Source: Nitratireductor sp. B36
GTDB taxonomy: Bacteria > Pseudomonadota > Alphaproteobacteria > Rhizobiales > Rhizobiaceae
Assembly: GCF_020833685.1 (NCBI RefSeq)
Contig: NZ_JACKZY010000002.1
Location: 1,017,403 to 1,081,402, forward strand
DNA: 64,000 bases
Direction of reading: 5' to 3'
How positions within the stretch are numbered: position 1 is the first letter of the stretch; each line of letters opens with the position of its first letter. The position numbers and the translations under genes are program-made. The notes below the pieces were generated by a model. It worked only from the letters and a program-made list of their open reading frames with translations. It did not search any database and was not told where the DNA came from. Positions 56,626 to 64,000 of the stretch are shown here, piece after piece.

Positions 56626-56724
56626 AGCGCCGCGTGTCCATTCGGACGCACAAAGGACGCTCTATCCTATTGGAGCTTCGCATCGTGCTTTCCGAAAATC
56701 GATTTGGATTTTCGGGCCGATGCG
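56623..56724. repeat. Intergenic mosaic palindromic repeat, copy B, overlapping the sufD stop
   Basis: TAGAGCG (56623-56629) pairs with CGCTCTA (56658-56664), around GTCC/GGAC (56636-56647). A second palindrome has CGCATCG (56679-56685) with CGATGCG (56718-56724), and inner CCGAAAATC (56692-56700) with GATTTTCGG (56707-56715). The CGGACGCACAAAGGAC core equals copy A at 29.1 kb. RIME-like design; the sufD TAG is its first three bases. Confidence 0.72.
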
Positions 56725-56784
56725 ATAATCCCAAACCACTCACGCCCGCCTTTCTGAGCGAGGGGCGGGCACGCGGGGTTCGAA

Positions 56785-58026
56785 ATGGACCATAAGGTCG
56801 ACACTATGCGTTATGACGTTGAAGCCGTTCGTCGGGATTTTCCCATTCTAGCGCGGGAGGTTTACGGCAAGCCACTCGTCTATCTCGACAATGGCGCGTC
56901 GGCGCAGAAACCGCAGGCGGTGATCGATGCGATCACGCACGCCTACAGCAATGAATATGCCAATGTTCATCGCGGCCTGCACTTTCTCTCGAACGCCGCC
57001 ACGGATGCCTACGAAAAGGCGCGTGAAACGGTCCGGCGCTTCCTGAATGCGGAAAGCACCGATCAGATCATCTTCACCAAGTCGGCCACCGAGGCGATCA
57101 ACACCGTCGCCTATGGCCATGCGATGCCCAATATCGGCGAGGGCGATGAAATCGCTCTGTCGATCATGGAGCATCATTCAAACATCGTGCCCTGGCATTT
57201 CCTGCGCGAGCGCCACGGTGCCAAGCTCGCCTGGATCCCGGTCGATGAGCAGGGCGATCTTACGGTCGAGGCGTTCGAGAAGACGCTCACCGACCGTACG
57301 AAGCTCGTCGCCATTACGCATATGTCGAATGTGCTTGGCACCGTCACACCGCTGAAGGAAATAATCCGCATTGCCCATGAGCGCGGCATTCCGGTTTTGG
57401 TCGATGGCAGCCAGGGCGCTGTCCATCTGCCGGTCGACGTACAGGCGCTCGATTGCGATTTCTATGTCTGCACCGGGCACAAGCTCTACGGTCCTTCGGG
57501 CATTGGCGTGCTCTACGGCAAGAAGGAGCGCCTTGCCGCCATGCGGCCCTTCCAGGGCGGCGGCGAGATGATCGAGGACGTGACGCTCGACAATGTCACC
57601 TACAACGATCCGCCGCACCGTTTTGAAGCCGGTACACCGCCCATCGTGCAGGCGATCGGGCTTGGCGCGGCGCTGGAATACATCGAAGGCATTGGCCGCG
57701 AGGCGATAGCGGCTTATGAGGCCGATCTGGCTCGATATGCGCATGAGCAGCTTGGGAAGATCAATTCGCTGCGTATCTTCGGCACCGCTCCCGACAAGGG
57801 CGCCATCGTCTCGTTTGAGATCGAGGGCATTCACGCGCACGACGTGTCAATGGTGATCGACCGGGCTGGAGTGGCCGTTCGGGCAGGAACCCACTGCGCG
57901 CAGCCACTCTTGAAACATTTCGGCGTGACCTCCACATGCCGTGCATCGTTTGGCATGTACAACACACGCGAGGAGGTAGATGCCCTCGCTGAAGCGCTTG
58001 AGAAAGCGCGGCGTTTTTTCGGGTGA
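56785..58026 (+). CDS. sufS1: Cysteine desulfurase SufS1 (class II)
   Basis: 413 residues of the SufS type: VYLDNGASAQKPQAV, HRGLHFLS, FTKSATEAIN, HHSNIVPWHFL, the PLP lysine in CTGHKLYGPSG, and the catalytic Cys in RAGTHCAQPLLKHF (usually RAGHHC; Thr replaces the His). Supplies persulfide sulfur, normally through SufE or SufU, neither of which is in the operon. ATG 56785 is used; MRYDVEAVRRDFP at 56806 has an AAGGT-like site and is an alternative. Followed by sufX with an overlap. Confidence 0.94.
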   Translation: MDHKVDTMRYDVEAVRRDFPILAREVYGKPLVYLDNGASAQKPQAVIDAITHAYSNEYANVHRGLHFLSNAATDAYEKARETVRRFLNAESTDQIIFTKSATEAINTVAYGHAMPNIGEGDEIALSIMEHHSNIVPWHFLRERHGAKLAWIPVDEQGDLTVEAFEKTLTDRTKLVAITHMSNVLGTVTPLKEIIRIAHERGIPVLVDGSQGAVHLPVDVQALDCDFYVCTGHKLYGPSGIGVLYGKKERLAAMRPFQGGGEMIEDVTLDNVTYNDPPHRFEAGTPPIVQAIGLGAALEYIEGIGREAIAAYEADLARYAHEQLGKINSLRIFGTAPDKGAIVSFEIEGIHAHDVSMVIDRAGVAVRAGTHCAQPLLKHFGVTSTCRASFGMYNTREEVDALAEALEKARRFFG

Positions 58027-58031
58027 GCAAG

Positions 58032-58430
58032 ATGACTGATACACCGCAGGACACGGAGCAGACGGCTGAGGCCGTGGCTCAACAGGAAACCGAAGCCAAG
58101 ACGTCTTCCATTCCGCAGGAAGAGCTTGCGCGTCTGACGGACGACATCGTCAGTGCGTTGAAAACGGTCTACGATCCGGAAATTCCCGCCGACATCTATG
58201 AGCTCGGCCTGATCTACAAGGTCGACATCGAGGATGACCGCTCTGTGAAGATCGACATGACCCTGACCGCTCCTGGCTGCCCCGTGGCCGGCGAAATGCC
58301 GGGCTGGGTGCAGAACGCTGTCAGCACCGTCGAAGGCGTCAGCGACGTGGAAGTGACAATGGTCTTCGATCCGCCATGGACACCCGATCGCATGTCCGAG
58401 GAAGCCCAGTTCGCCGTTGGCTGGTACTGA
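58032..58430 (+). CDS. sufX: SufT/DUF59 Fe-S assembly protein (SufX)
   Basis: 132 residues, DUF59 (MIP18-like) fold: VYDPEIPADIYELGLIY and LTAPGCPVAGEMP with the conserved Cys, and VFDPPWTPDRMSEEAQF. Preceded by a 35-residue polar N-terminal region. Probably helps mature Fe-S proteins under high demand; called SufX in Agrobacterium. The ATG at 58032 is used; the GTG at 58023 overlaps the sufS1 stop (GTGA), so coupled starts are possible. Confidence 0.9.
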   Translation: MTDTPQDTEQTAEAVAQQETEAKTSSIPQEELARLTDDIVSALKTVYDPEIPADIYELGLIYKVDIEDDRSVKIDMTLTAPGCPVAGEMPGWVQNAVSTVEGVSDVEVTMVFDPPWTPDRMSEEAQFAVGWY

Positions 58431-58519
58431 GGTCTGCACTTGCAACACTGGGCGTTCTTGCCCATCTTCACAAGAGAACCTTTCCGCGAGCCTTTCACTC
58501 GCCGTGAACGGAGAATTTG

Positions 58520-58900
58520 ATGAGCCGATTTCAAGTGATGACCATGACCGACGCGGCTGCCAGCCGGGTGCGCGAGATCGTTGCCGCCCGCGAAGGTGCC
58601 ATGGGGGTGCGTGTGGGGATAAAAAAGGGCGGCTGTGCGGGCATGGAATACACAGTCGATCTTGTCACTGAGGCTGATCCGAAGGACGACCATGTGGAAC
58701 ACGAGGGCGCGCATGTCTATGTGGCGCCGGAAGCCGCCCTTTTTCTGCTTGGCACCGAGCTTGACTTCGAAGTAACCAAGCTGCGCACGGGCTTCACCTT
58801 CAACAATCCCAACCAGACATCGGCTTGCGGTTGCGGAGAATCCATTGAGCTGAAGCCAGCGGATCTAAAGGCGCTCGCCGAAGCGCGCGGTACTGCCTGA
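58520..58900 (+). CDS. sufA: A-type Fe-S carrier (SufA/ErpA family)
   Basis: 126 residues with the three conserved cysteines, one in KKGGCAGMEY and two in SACGCGES. It carries 2Fe-2S or 4Fe-4S clusters to target proteins. Start at ATG 58520 with GGAGA upstream; the preceding TTG is ignored. Last gene of the sufS2-B-C-D-S1-X-A cluster, 89 bases after sufX. Confidence 0.94.
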   Translation: MSRFQVMTMTDAAASRVREIVAAREGAMGVRVGIKKGGCAGMEYTVDLVTEADPKDDHVEHEGAHVYVAPEAALFLLGTELDFEVTKLRTGFTFNNPNQTSACGCGESIELKPADLKALAEARGTA

Positions 58901-58910
58901 CCGGCTGGCC

Positions 58911-59237
58911 GTGGACGACGACGCCATACGCGATCTGTTTGCGGGCCTCGGGCCGATCTCCATTCGACGTATGTTCGGTGGCAAGGGCATTTACCACCAG
59001 GGCGTTGTCTTTGCGTTGCAGGTTAATGGGGAGATATTGCTGAAGGCGGACGCTCGAAGCGCCCCGGCATTTCAGGCAGTTGGCTGCAGACAATGGATGC
59101 CGGCTGGCCGAAAAGGGCGAGGGCCGGTTGCTATGCCTTACTGGTCCATCCCTGAAAGTGCGATCGATGATGCTGAGGAAATGACGCTCTGGGCACGTCG
59201 TGCATATGAGGCGGGCGTGCGAAGCATAAAAAAATAG
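58911..59237 (+). CDS. TfoX N-terminal-domain protein
   Basis: 108 residues beginning at GTG 58911: LFAGLGPISIRRMFGGKGIYHQG and FALQVNGEILLKAD match TfoX/Sxy-N, a domain best known from competence regulators, although most small solitary members have no known role. It ends in a Lys-rich tail. Ten bases past the sufA stop, so it may be carried at the end of the suf transcript. A hairpin follows at 59254. Confidence 0.82.
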   Translation: MDDDAIRDLFAGLGPISIRRMFGGKGIYHQGVVFALQVNGEILLKADARSAPAFQAVGCRQWMPAGRKGRGPVAMPYWSIPESAIDDAEEMTLWARRAYEAGVRSIKK

Positions 59238-59253
59238 GCTTTTGCATATTAAG

Positions 59254-59285
59254 AAGCCGCTGCGGATGTACTCCGGCAGCGGCTT
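59254..59285. terminator. Hairpin between TfoX-N and helicase genes
   Basis: AAGCCGCTGC (59254-59263) pairs with GCAGCGGCTT (59276-59285), loop of 12. It separates the plus-strand TfoX-N gene and the minus-strand helicase (stop 59312); a weak AT-rich stretch lies on the minus-strand exit side, so it likely ends the helicase mRNA. Confidence 0.6.
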
Positions 59286-59311
59286 GGTTGAGTGCGTCAC
59301 CCTGTGTCGTG

Positions 59312-60754
59312 TCAGGTTTTTACCGCAATCTTCATGAAAGCAGGCACATCCTCGCCGAAACCGACCGTGGCGTCATCTTCACGCTGCTGATGGCGGCGCT
59401 GCTCTTTTGGCTGCTCCGCTTTGTCCTGCTTTGCCTTGCGATCGGCATTCTCGGATTTGATATCGTTCTTTCGCGTTTTCTTGCCGGAGGACGGCTTTTC
59501 CTCCGTCGCCGCAGCGGCTTTCCCGCCGCGCTTTGCACCACGGCCGCGCTTGGTCTCGTTGTCCGTGCTCTCATCCGCTTGCAACGTGGATAGGTCACCG
59601 TCTAGCCATTCCACATCCTGGCCGATCAGCTTTTCGATGGAATCCATGTACTTGCGATCCGCCTTGGTGATCAGCGTGAACGCGGCACCCTTGCGGCCTG
59701 CACGACCGGTACGGCCGATCCTGTGCACATAGTCATCAGCATGGGTGGGAATATCGAAATTGAACACGTGGCTGACATCGGGAATGTCGAGACCGCGGGC
59801 GGCGACGTCCGATGCGACCAGCAATTTAAGATTGCCCTTGCGGAAGTTCTCCAGCATCGTCATCCGCGCGCGCTGGTCCATGTCTCCGTGGAGCGCGCCA
59901 GCGTCATATTCGTGACGGACGAGAGAGCGGAACAGTGTCGCCACTTCGCTCTTGCGGTTGCAGAAGATGATGGCGTTCTTCAACGTGTCGCCCTGTGCGT
60001 CGATCAGCGAACGCAAACGCTCGCGCTTCTCCCAGGGCTTGGCACCGCTCTTTACAAAACGCTGGGTAATGTTCGTTGCCGTGGTCGCCGGCCGGGAGAC
60101 CTCCACACGGACAGGCGCCTGCAGAAACTGCTCGGTAAGCTTGGTGATCTCCGGCGGCATGGTAGCCGAGAAAAACAAGGTCTGCCGTGTAAAGGGGATG
60201 AGTTTGCAGATACGCTCAATGTCCGGGATGAAACCCATATCGAGCATGCGGTCCGCCTCGTCGATCACGAGAATCTCAACACCGGTCAGGAGAAGCTTTC
60301 CGCGCTCGAAATGATCAAGCAGGCGCCCCGGTGTCGCGATCAACACATCGGCGCCGCGCTCCAGCTTCTTTTCCTGCTCGTCAAACGAAACGCCACCGAT
60401 CAAAAGCGCGATGTTGAGGCGGTGGTTCTTGCCGTATTTGACAAAGTTCTCCTCGACCTGCGCTGCGAGCTCGCGTGTGGGCTCAAGAATAAGCGTCCGC
60501 GGCATGCGCGCCCTTGCGCGACCGCGCTCAAGGCGCGTTAGCATGGGCAGGACGAAAGAGGCGGTCTTTCCCGTGCCTGTCTGGGCAATGCCCAGCACAT
60601 CCTTGCCGTTCAAAGCATGCGGTATGGCGCCTGCCTGGATCGGTGTGGGCTGCGTGTAGCCCGCATCGGCCACGGCGGAAAGGACCTTTTGGGACAGGCC
60701 CAGATCGGAAAATGTCAACGCTTCCTGAGCGGTGTCTTGTTCTTCTGCTGGCAC
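59312..60754 (-). CDS. DEAD-box RNA helicase (RhlE-like)
   Basis: 480 residues. The Q motif GYTQPTPIQ, motif I AQTGTGKTAS, motif II VIDEADRML, motif III SATMP, and motif VI HRIGRTGRAG are in order, over two RecA domains. The tail (about 390-480) is Lys/Glu-rich and ends with the basic KTRKNDIKSENADRKAKQDKAEQ stretch, likely for RNA contacts or degradosome binding. RhlE-type helicases can join the RNase E degradosome in this class; which family member this is cannot be settled. Confidence 0.93.
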   Translation of the reverse strand: MPAEEQDTAQEALTFSDLGLSQKVLSAVADAGYTQPTPIQAGAIPHALNGKDVLGIAQTGTGKTASFVLPMLTRLERGRARARMPRTLILEPTRELAAQVEENFVKYGKNHRLNIALLIGGVSFDEQEKKLERGADVLIATPGRLLDHFERGKLLLTGVEILVIDEADRMLDMGFIPDIERICKLIPFTRQTLFFSATMPPEITKLTEQFLQAPVRVEVSRPATTATNITQRFVKSGAKPWEKRERLRSLIDAQGDTLKNAIIFCNRKSEVATLFRSLVRHEYDAGALHGDMDQRARMTMLENFRKGNLKLLVASDVAARGLDIPDVSHVFNFDIPTHADDYVHRIGRTGRAGRKGAAFTLITKADRKYMDSIEKLIGQDVEWLDGDLSTLQADESTDNETKRGRGAKRGGKAAAATEEKPSSGKKTRKNDIKSENADRKAKQDKAEQPKEQRRHQQREDDATVGFGEDVPAFMKIAVKT

Positions 60755-60882
60755 GTTTCGGCTGTCTTTGTGTTTGCGGCGTAATGCCGCCTTGTGAGGT
60801 CTTGGAGACCCGAATCCCTCGAGGGCGTACGGCCTGACGCGTTCGATGTCAACAGATCACTTGCCGTAAAGTCAGCTATTGT

Positions 60883-61656
60883 TCAGTAACGAAACTGCTC
60901 CGAAAGGATGCGTTCGTTCCAGGAATGGCTTTCGTCGAAGAGGACCGTGACGGTTTCGTCGTGCGATTCGCGAACCACAACTGAAACGACGGATTTAATT
61001 TCCGTGTGGTCTGCAACCGCATTCACCGGCCGCTTTTCCGGCTCGAGAATGTCAAACCGCACAGTCGCCTGATTGGAGAGCAGGGCACCTCGCCAGCGGC
61101 GTGGACGAAACGGACTGACCGGAGTAAGTGCAAGAAGCGGTGCGTCCAGCGGAAGAATTGGTCCGTGGGCGGAGAGATTATAGGCCGTGGAGCCGGCAGG
61201 CGTGGCCACCATCACACCATCGCAAATCAGCTCTTCAAGGCGGACCTTGTCATCAATGGCAATACGGACCTTTGCCGCCTGGTAGGACTGGCGCAGAAGC
61301 GAGACCTCGTTAACCGCAAGCGCCCTGACCTTGTTACCATCGGCATCGATGGCTTCCATCTGGAGAGGCCGCACGGTTTCGGGAATCGCTGCGGCCACAC
61401 GCTCGCGCAAGCCTTCCTCACGGTACTCGTTCATCAGAAAACCGATCGAGCCGCGGTTCATGCCGTAGATGCGCTTTCCTGCTCCCATCGTTTCGCGAAG
61501 TGTATGGAGCATGAACCCATCACCGCCGAGCGCCACGATAACGTCGGCATCCTCCGGACGTTCCTGACCGTAGAGGGCGGACAATCGTTTCGCCGCTTCC
61601 TGGGCATTTTCGGTGTCGGCGGAAACAAAGGCGAGGGCCATCGGTTGTTGAGTCAT
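60883..61656 (-). CDS. nadK: NAD kinase
   Basis: Phosphorylates NAD to NADP. 257 residues, of the short bacterial class: [12 protein letters not shown] (about 43-54), containing [18 protein letters not shown] (about 68), and the [22 protein letters not shown] segment. Upstream on the same strand comes the tRNA-Thr gene region on the opposite strand. Complete active-site pattern; start supported by the family length. Confidence 0.95.
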   Translation of the reverse strand: MTQQPMALAFVSADTENAQEAAKRLSALYGQERPEDADVIVALGGDGFMLHTLRETMGAGKRIYGMNRGSIGFLMNEYREEGLRERVAAAIPETVRPLQMEAIDADGNKVRALAVNEVSLLRQSYQAAKVRIAIDDKVRLEELICDGVMVATPAGSTAYNLSAHGPILPLDAPLLALTPVSPFRPRRWRGALLSNQATVRFDILEPEKRPVNAVADHTEIKSVVSVVVRESHDETVTVLFDESHSWNERILSEQFRY

Positions 61657-61817
61657 GGCAATCAGACTGCCTTGGATTAAGCGGCGGGTTGCTATCGGTT
61701 AGCACGCGGAGGTTGGCCTGCAAAGGCAATCGGACTGGCATTCATGTGGGGATCGTATATCGTCGATGCCAGTTTTGATTTTACTCGCGCGCACTTTGTG
61801 CTAACGGAGCGCCGGAT

Positions 61818-61893
<76 letters not shown>

Positions 61894-61948
61894 ACTTCTC
61901 CGTGTCCGTGCCTCTCTGTCCAGAGGCGGCGCCGGAAGAAAAAAACGC

Positions 61949-62362
61949 TCAGAAATCGTCGCAGCTTTCCGCAATCTGGGTCTGATCGCTTTCCTCGATT
62001 TTTGCTTCCCCGATCATAAAGCGTTCCTTCGTGAGCACGGAATTGTTCGGAAAATCATAGCAGACAGTCACGATTGTCTCAGCATCGCTCTCTTTGTCGA
62101 CGTGATAGCGGATATTGGTGCCGTTGCCCGTGGCTTCCTCCCAGGTGTCCATCGTCTCGAGAAATTCTGCTTTTGTCTGTTCAATTCCGATGTCGTTGAG
62201 AATGATCCGCGCATCATCGGACAACAGGTCTGAGAGCGCCTGCCGGTCGGCGGTGCGCAAAGCATCGAACCATTGCGCGAGCACCTTGTCCTCCTCGGCG
62301 AGGGAGTGGGAAACAGTCAAAGCCATAGCGGCAATGATCAACTGTATGCGGTGCAGCCTCAT
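61949..62362 (-). CDS. Secreted NTF2/SnoaL-like small protein
   Basis: 137 residues: a signal peptide (LHRIQLIIAAMALTVSHSLAEE) and a cone-shaped alpha+beta fold starting VLAQWFDALRTADRQALSDLLSDDARIILND, the standard opening of NTF2-like/SnoaL domains. The pocket may bind a small hydrophobic ligand; function unknown. One Cys pair (VCYDF and ESCDDF) could be disulfide-linked. Start at 62362; the frame opens at 62407 without a signal-peptide fit. Lies between nadK/tRNA-Thr and rlmB. Confidence 0.8.
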   Translation of the reverse strand: MRLHRIQLIIAAMALTVSHSLAEEDKVLAQWFDALRTADRQALSDLLSDDARIILNDIGIEQTKAEFLETMDTWEEATGNGTNIRYHVDKESDAETIVTVCYDFPNNSVLTKERFMIGEAKIEESDQTQIAESCDDF

Positions 62363-62455
62363 TGGAAACCCCAATCGCGTGCGGTTGTGTTCTGTCGACG
62401 CCGGCATTCTATCGGCATCGGAGCGAAACGGAAATCCTGCACCGATATGAGGGGT

Positions 62456-63310
62456 TCAATCGCCTGAAATGGTGTTCAGATGCCTGCAGGCCGCGTAGAG
62501 TGAGACCGCGGCGGCATTTGATACATTCAGCGATCGGATGGCGCCGGGCACATCGAGGCGGGCAAGGGCGGAGACGGTTTCACGGGTTTTTTGCCGAAGG
62601 CCTTTGCCTTCGGCGCCCAGAACCAGAGCGATCCGGTCCGCCTGAAAGGTGTCTTCCAAACGCTCAGGCCCCTCAGAATCAAGGCCGATCGTCTGGAAAC
62701 CGGCCTGGGACAGCTCCTCGAGGGCCTCCGCAAGGTTACGGACTGTCAGATGGTCGATATGTTCGAGCGCGCCGGAGGCTGCCTTGGCAAGAACACCGGA
62801 TTCGGCCGGGCTGTGGCGCGCAGTCGTCACTAGGGCGTTCACGCCGAAAGCCACGGCAGAACGCATGATGGCACCGACATTGTGCGGATCAGTCACCTGA
62901 TCAAGCACGAGGACAAGGGCGGCGCCATTGAGATCCCGGAGTGGTTTGGGGCTTAGGGGCTCTGCTTCCAAGAGAACACCCTGGTGAACGGCGTCGGGCC
63001 CGACAAGCCGGTCAATCTCGCGCGGCTCGACGGTTTCGACCGGAAAGGGCAGGGACGCTGGGTCATTCAAATCGAGACGCGCGGAAGCGTTTCGGGTGAT
63101 GGAGAGACGCCTGATTCGACGCTGTGGATTGTCCAGCGCTGCGCGAACGGTGTGGAGCCCATAGAGACGAACGATACCATCCTCGGTAGCGGCATCGGCA
63201 TGGACAGGCCCTTTGCCACCTCGCTTTTGTGTGGCGCGTTCTCTGTGCGCGCGGCGCAGGCGAGCATAATGGCTGTCTTTGGGGGTTCTGGAATTGTGAT
63301 CGTCACTCAT
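62456..63310 (-). CDS. rlmB: 23S rRNA (guanosine-2'-O)-methyltransferase RlmB
   Basis: SPOUT-family methyltransferase for G2251 of 23S rRNA. 284 residues: a basic, low-complexity start, the substrate-binding L30e-like N-terminal domain (VRLYGLHTVRAALDNPQR), and the knotted domain with LDQVTDPHNVGAIMRSAVAFG, LVLGAEGKGLR and LNVSNAAAVSLYAA. Start at 63310 chosen over the frame extension to 63400. Divergent from the tRNA-Tyr gene by 184 bases. It could be another TrmH-type enzyme but length and motifs fit RlmB. Confidence 0.92.
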   Translation of the reverse strand: MSDDHNSRTPKDSHYARLRRAHRERATQKRGGKGPVHADAATEDGIVRLYGLHTVRAALDNPQRRIRRLSITRNASARLDLNDPASLPFPVETVEPREIDRLVGPDAVHQGVLLEAEPLSPKPLRDLNGAALVLVLDQVTDPHNVGAIMRSAVAFGVNALVTTARHSPAESGVLAKAASGALEHIDHLTVRNLAEALEELSQAGFQTIGLDSEGPERLEDTFQADRIALVLGAEGKGLRQKTRETVSALARLDVPGAIRSLNVSNAAAVSLYAACRHLNTISGD

Positions 63311-63494
63311 GGCGCTTCTATAATCCGGCGGCGGCATTCTGGAAACCGGATTTGCAGGAGGAAAGTTTTTCGGCGAAGATTTGCGACAGGCGGTTGACAC
63401 CGGAGAGCCGCCTCGTCATAAGGCGCATCGCGGAACGGAGCAGGGCGATTTGCCTTTCGAAATTCCGCCACGTCGCTGAAGCTCCGACGGAAAC

Positions 63495-63579
63495 GGAGGG
63501 GTGTCCGAGTGGTTAAAGGAGACGGACTGTAAATCCGTTCGCTATGCGTACGCTGGTTCGAATCCAGCCCCCTCCACCA
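63495..63579 (+). tRNA. tRNA-Tyr (anticodon GTA)
   Basis: 85-base class II tRNA: acceptor GGAGGGG pairs with CCCCTCC, anticodon stem with loop CTGTAAA, long variable arm CGCTATGCGTACGC-like, T-loop TTCGAAT, encoded CCA. Confidence 0.97.
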
Positions 63580-63611
63580 CCGTCGATCAGAGCCAGCGAA
63601 GCGAGAACCCG

Positions 63612-63685
63612 GCGGGTATAGCTCAATGGTAGAGCAGCAGCCTTCCAAGCTGAATATGCGGGTTCGATTCCCGCTACCCGCTCCA
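63612..63685 (+). tRNA. tRNA-Gly (anticodon TCC)
   Basis: 74 bases: acceptor GCGGGTA pairs with TACCCGC, anticodon loop CTTCCAA, T-loop TTCGATT, CCA encoded. One mismatch at the top of the anticodon stem. Thirty-two bases after tRNA-Tyr, so co-transcribed, probably into tuf. Confidence 0.97.
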
Positions 63686-63841
63686 GCTTTTTCCTTGTTT
63701 TTCGACCTCATGTGAATGTCGTTGCGTCGCCTGTCTGTCCTGGCATCGGCGAGAATGTTGTGCCGCAGTTTACCCGTGCAGCGGTCGGCTTTGCGACGTT
63801 TGTGCAGCCAAAAGGCGCGCGATCACCCCGGAGATGGTAAA

Positions 63842-63879
63842 GGGGCTTGTAATTTATCGACTTTGTCGGTAATCGCCCC
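63842..63879 (+). promoter_or_regulatory. Structured hairpin in the tuf leader
   Basis: GGGGC (63842-63846) pairs with GCCCC (63875-63879), and TTATCGAC (63854-63861) pairs with GTCGGTAA (63865-63872) with one T-G pair, loop TTT. It lies 45 bases before the tuf ribosome site and could be a tRNA-processing stabiliser or leader control element. Confidence 0.5.
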
Positions 63880-63923
63880 GCATCTAAAACCCAAACGCAT
63901 CCACGGCGCCAAAGGAAGTTGCA

Positions 63924-64000
63924 ATGGCCAAAGGTAAATTTGAGCGTACGAAGCCGCATGTGAACATCGGCACGATTGGTCACGTTGACCACGGCAAGAC
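63924..64000 (+). CDS. tuf: Elongation factor Tu (5' end only)
   Basis: The first 25 full codons give [20 protein letters not shown] and then VDHGK, the EF-Tu N-terminus with the P-loop GHVDHGK(T). A strong AAAGGAAG ribosome site (63911-63918) precedes the ATG. The gene continues past the window. tRNA-Tyr and tRNA-Gly upstream are the usual rhizobial arrangement before tuf and the secE-nusG-ribosomal cluster. Confidence 0.97.
   Translation, partial: MAKGKFERTKPHVNIGTIGHVDHGK

Noticed and set aside
61910..61927. Terminator after tRNA-Thr
   Set aside because: GCCTCT/AGAGGC can pair, but no T-run follows on the plus strand, so I do not call it.

Overview
The window is about 64 kb of ordinary, gene-dense chromosome from an alphaproteobacterium, almost certainly Rhizobiales (Hyphomicrobiales) and most like the Phyllobacteriaceae (Mesorhizobium/Nitratireductor-type). 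The evidence is the CckA hybrid kinase, a single-cysteine DksA, an NDUFA12 (complex I) homologue, a sufS2-B-C-D-S1-X-A operon, RNase E with a large acidic insertion, a DUF3126 gene, and two intergenic mosaic palindromes of the type seen in rhizobia. Genus cannot be fixed from sequence reading alone. No phage, transposase, CRISPR array, conjugation or defence gene was seen.

Layout. 1-1.8 kb: folate operon folP-folB-folK closed by a hairpin that spans the folK stop. 1.9-5.7 kb (minus): secreted unknown, YcjF-YcjX pair, SixA-type phosphatase. 6-11.6 kb: dksA, a FliO-like gene, cckA, pncB. 11.7-19.6 kb: a Cys-rich secreted protein under a CtrA-type box, pccB, gloA, a double cold-shock protein, DUF192, two overlapping alpha/beta hydrolases (the second with a TTG start), a crotonase, cysE and DUF3126. 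19.7-24.2 kb: membrane unknown, gamma carbonic anhydrase, a minus-strand candidate small RNA with a C-rich loop, a LapG-like cysteine protease, a tandem PilZ protein, a PAS-type protein and an orphan terminator. 24.2-29.7 kb: rhomboid protease, CBS protein, YjhX-like protein, gatB, two GNATs, NDUFA12 homologue, DUF2155. 29.7-35 kb (minus): dsbA-like, aroQ, accB, accC, aat, with an M48 protease upstream. 35.2-45.3 kb: rne, AMIN-domain amidase, PBP1A, prfB (programmed +1 frameshift), M23 peptidase. 45.4-51.4 kb: bcp, a YhdP/AsmA-like giant, tyrS, a hydrolase. 51.7-59.2 kb: SUF iron-sulfur operon and a TfoX-N gene. 59.3-64 kb: RhlE-type helicase, NAD kinase, tRNA-Thr, rlmB, tRNA-Tyr, tRNA-Gly and the start of tuf.

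Functional themes are housekeeping: folate, fatty-acid/propionate carboxylation, cell-wall growth (amidase, PBP1A, M23), translation (GatB, RF2, TyrS, Aat, RlmB, EF-Tu, tRNAs) and Fe-S assembly. The most interesting signals lie between genes: a candidate anti-Shine-Dalgarno sRNA (21.2 kb), an orphan terminator suggesting another short transcript (24.2 kb), Irr-box-like and palindromic sites before sufS2 and sufB, a perfect TTAA-N7-TTAA site, two mosaic repeats (one supplying the sufD stop codon), and a structured tuf leader. I did not find a new multi-gene system.
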